A DNA stretch of 5,487 nt, from positions 1 through 5,487 of the forward strand of contig JAISWN010000154.1 of NCBI GenBank assembly GCA_031271075.1, given 5' to 3'. The notes beneath the pieces were generated by a model that did no database searches, was not told where the DNA came from, and saw nothing but the letters and a program-made list of their open reading frames with translations. Position 1 is the first letter of the stretch; every line of letters begins with the position of its first letter. This stretch comes from Treponema sp. (GTDB lineage: Bacteria > Spirochaetota > Spirochaetia > Treponematales > Breznakiellaceae). A program made the position numbers and the translations under genes. This document shows positions 5,248-5,487 of the stretch, piece after piece.

Positions 5248-5487
5248 ATGGATGTAATAGTTGAACCCCGCCGGTTTACCGGCACGGTCAGGATACCCGC
5301 GTCCAAGTCCCATACCATAAGGCGGCTGCTCATCGCCTCCCTGGGAGAGGGGGTTTCGGAGATTGATTATCCCCTGGATTCCCTGGATGCCCGTTCCTGT
5401 ACGGCGGCCTGCCGGGCCCTGGGCGCGGTAATAGAGGAACATTGGGCCAGGGATCCCTCCTGTCCCAACCCGGCGGATAGGGAGGGG
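5248..5487 (+). CDS. aroA: 3-phosphoshikimate 1-carboxyvinyltransferase (EPSP synthase), N-terminal part
   Basis: The enzyme joins phosphoenolpyruvate to shikimate 3-phosphate in the cytoplasm, the sixth step of the shikimate pathway to chorismate and aromatic amino acids. Only the first 80 codons are in the window; the full protein is about 430 residues. The N-terminus MDVIVEPRRFTGTVRIPASK followed by SHTIRRLLIASLGEG matches the family's PGSKSxxxRxLLxAAL signature. Lys20, Ser21 and Arg25 correspond to the substrate-binding Lys22, Ser23 and Arg27 of the E. coli enzyme. PLDSLDARSCTAACRALGA matches the next conserved block (LDSDDVRHM in E. coli). The start is supported by AGGAAGGAG seven bases upstream (5233-5241). 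It is divergent from the transporter genes, and no functional link is implied. No clear promoter was seen in the structured spacer before it. Confidence 0.93.
   Translation, partial: MDVIVEPRRFTGTVRIPASKSHTIRRLLIASLGEGVSEIDYPLDSLDARSCTAACRALGAVIEEHWARDPSCPNPADREG

Noticed and set aside
5149..5442. A 97-codon minus-strand open frame
   Set aside because: It is antisense to the start of aroA and the structured spacer, shows no recognisable motif, and has no clear ribosome binding site.

Overview
The window holds part of a bacterial chromosome with moderately high GC. Five or six genes lie on the minus strand, and one gene on the plus strand is cut by the right edge. The ABC-transporter set (lipoprotein, LplB-type permease, LplC/YtcP-type permease, no ATPase), the aroA sequence and the general style suggest a host-associated spirochaete such as a gut Treponema. 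That placement is an inference from recalled family resemblance; a Firmicute cannot be excluded without a search.

Layout from right to left along minus-strand transcription. A 232-base divergent spacer (5016-5247) separates aroA (plus strand, from 5248) from a lipoprotein solute-binding gene (3312-5015). The spacer carries a candidate promoter with a palindrome over its -10 for the binding-protein gene, then four consecutive stem-loops (5073-5208). These stem-loops are not terminators of either flanking gene and may be a remnant of an IS200/IS605-type element. After the binding-protein gene comes a 155-base spacer with two good RNA hairpins, then two permease genes (2230-3156 and 1303-2220) only 9 bases apart. 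Together these encode the periplasmic/lipoprotein and membrane parts of a carbohydrate importer of the Lpl/aldouronate type. The ATP-hydrolysing subunit must come from elsewhere, as is usual for this family.

Eleven bases after the second permease is a small unrecognised locus (862-1291). It reads as two pieces in different frames: a 40-codon ORF with a strong ribosome binding site, and a 101-codon ORF starting one base after the first one's stop. The first piece contains an exact 15-bp tandem duplication and a run of seven C. The simplest reading is one roughly 140-residue protein broken by a frameshift, or two translationally coupled ORFs. Twenty bases further on, a secreted protein with two thioredoxin-like domains (CELC and CENC) begins and runs off the left edge.

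The transporter genes are the most certain part. No tRNA, rRNA, CRISPR array or intact transposase gene was seen. The most interesting regions are the structured divergent spacer and the broken small locus.
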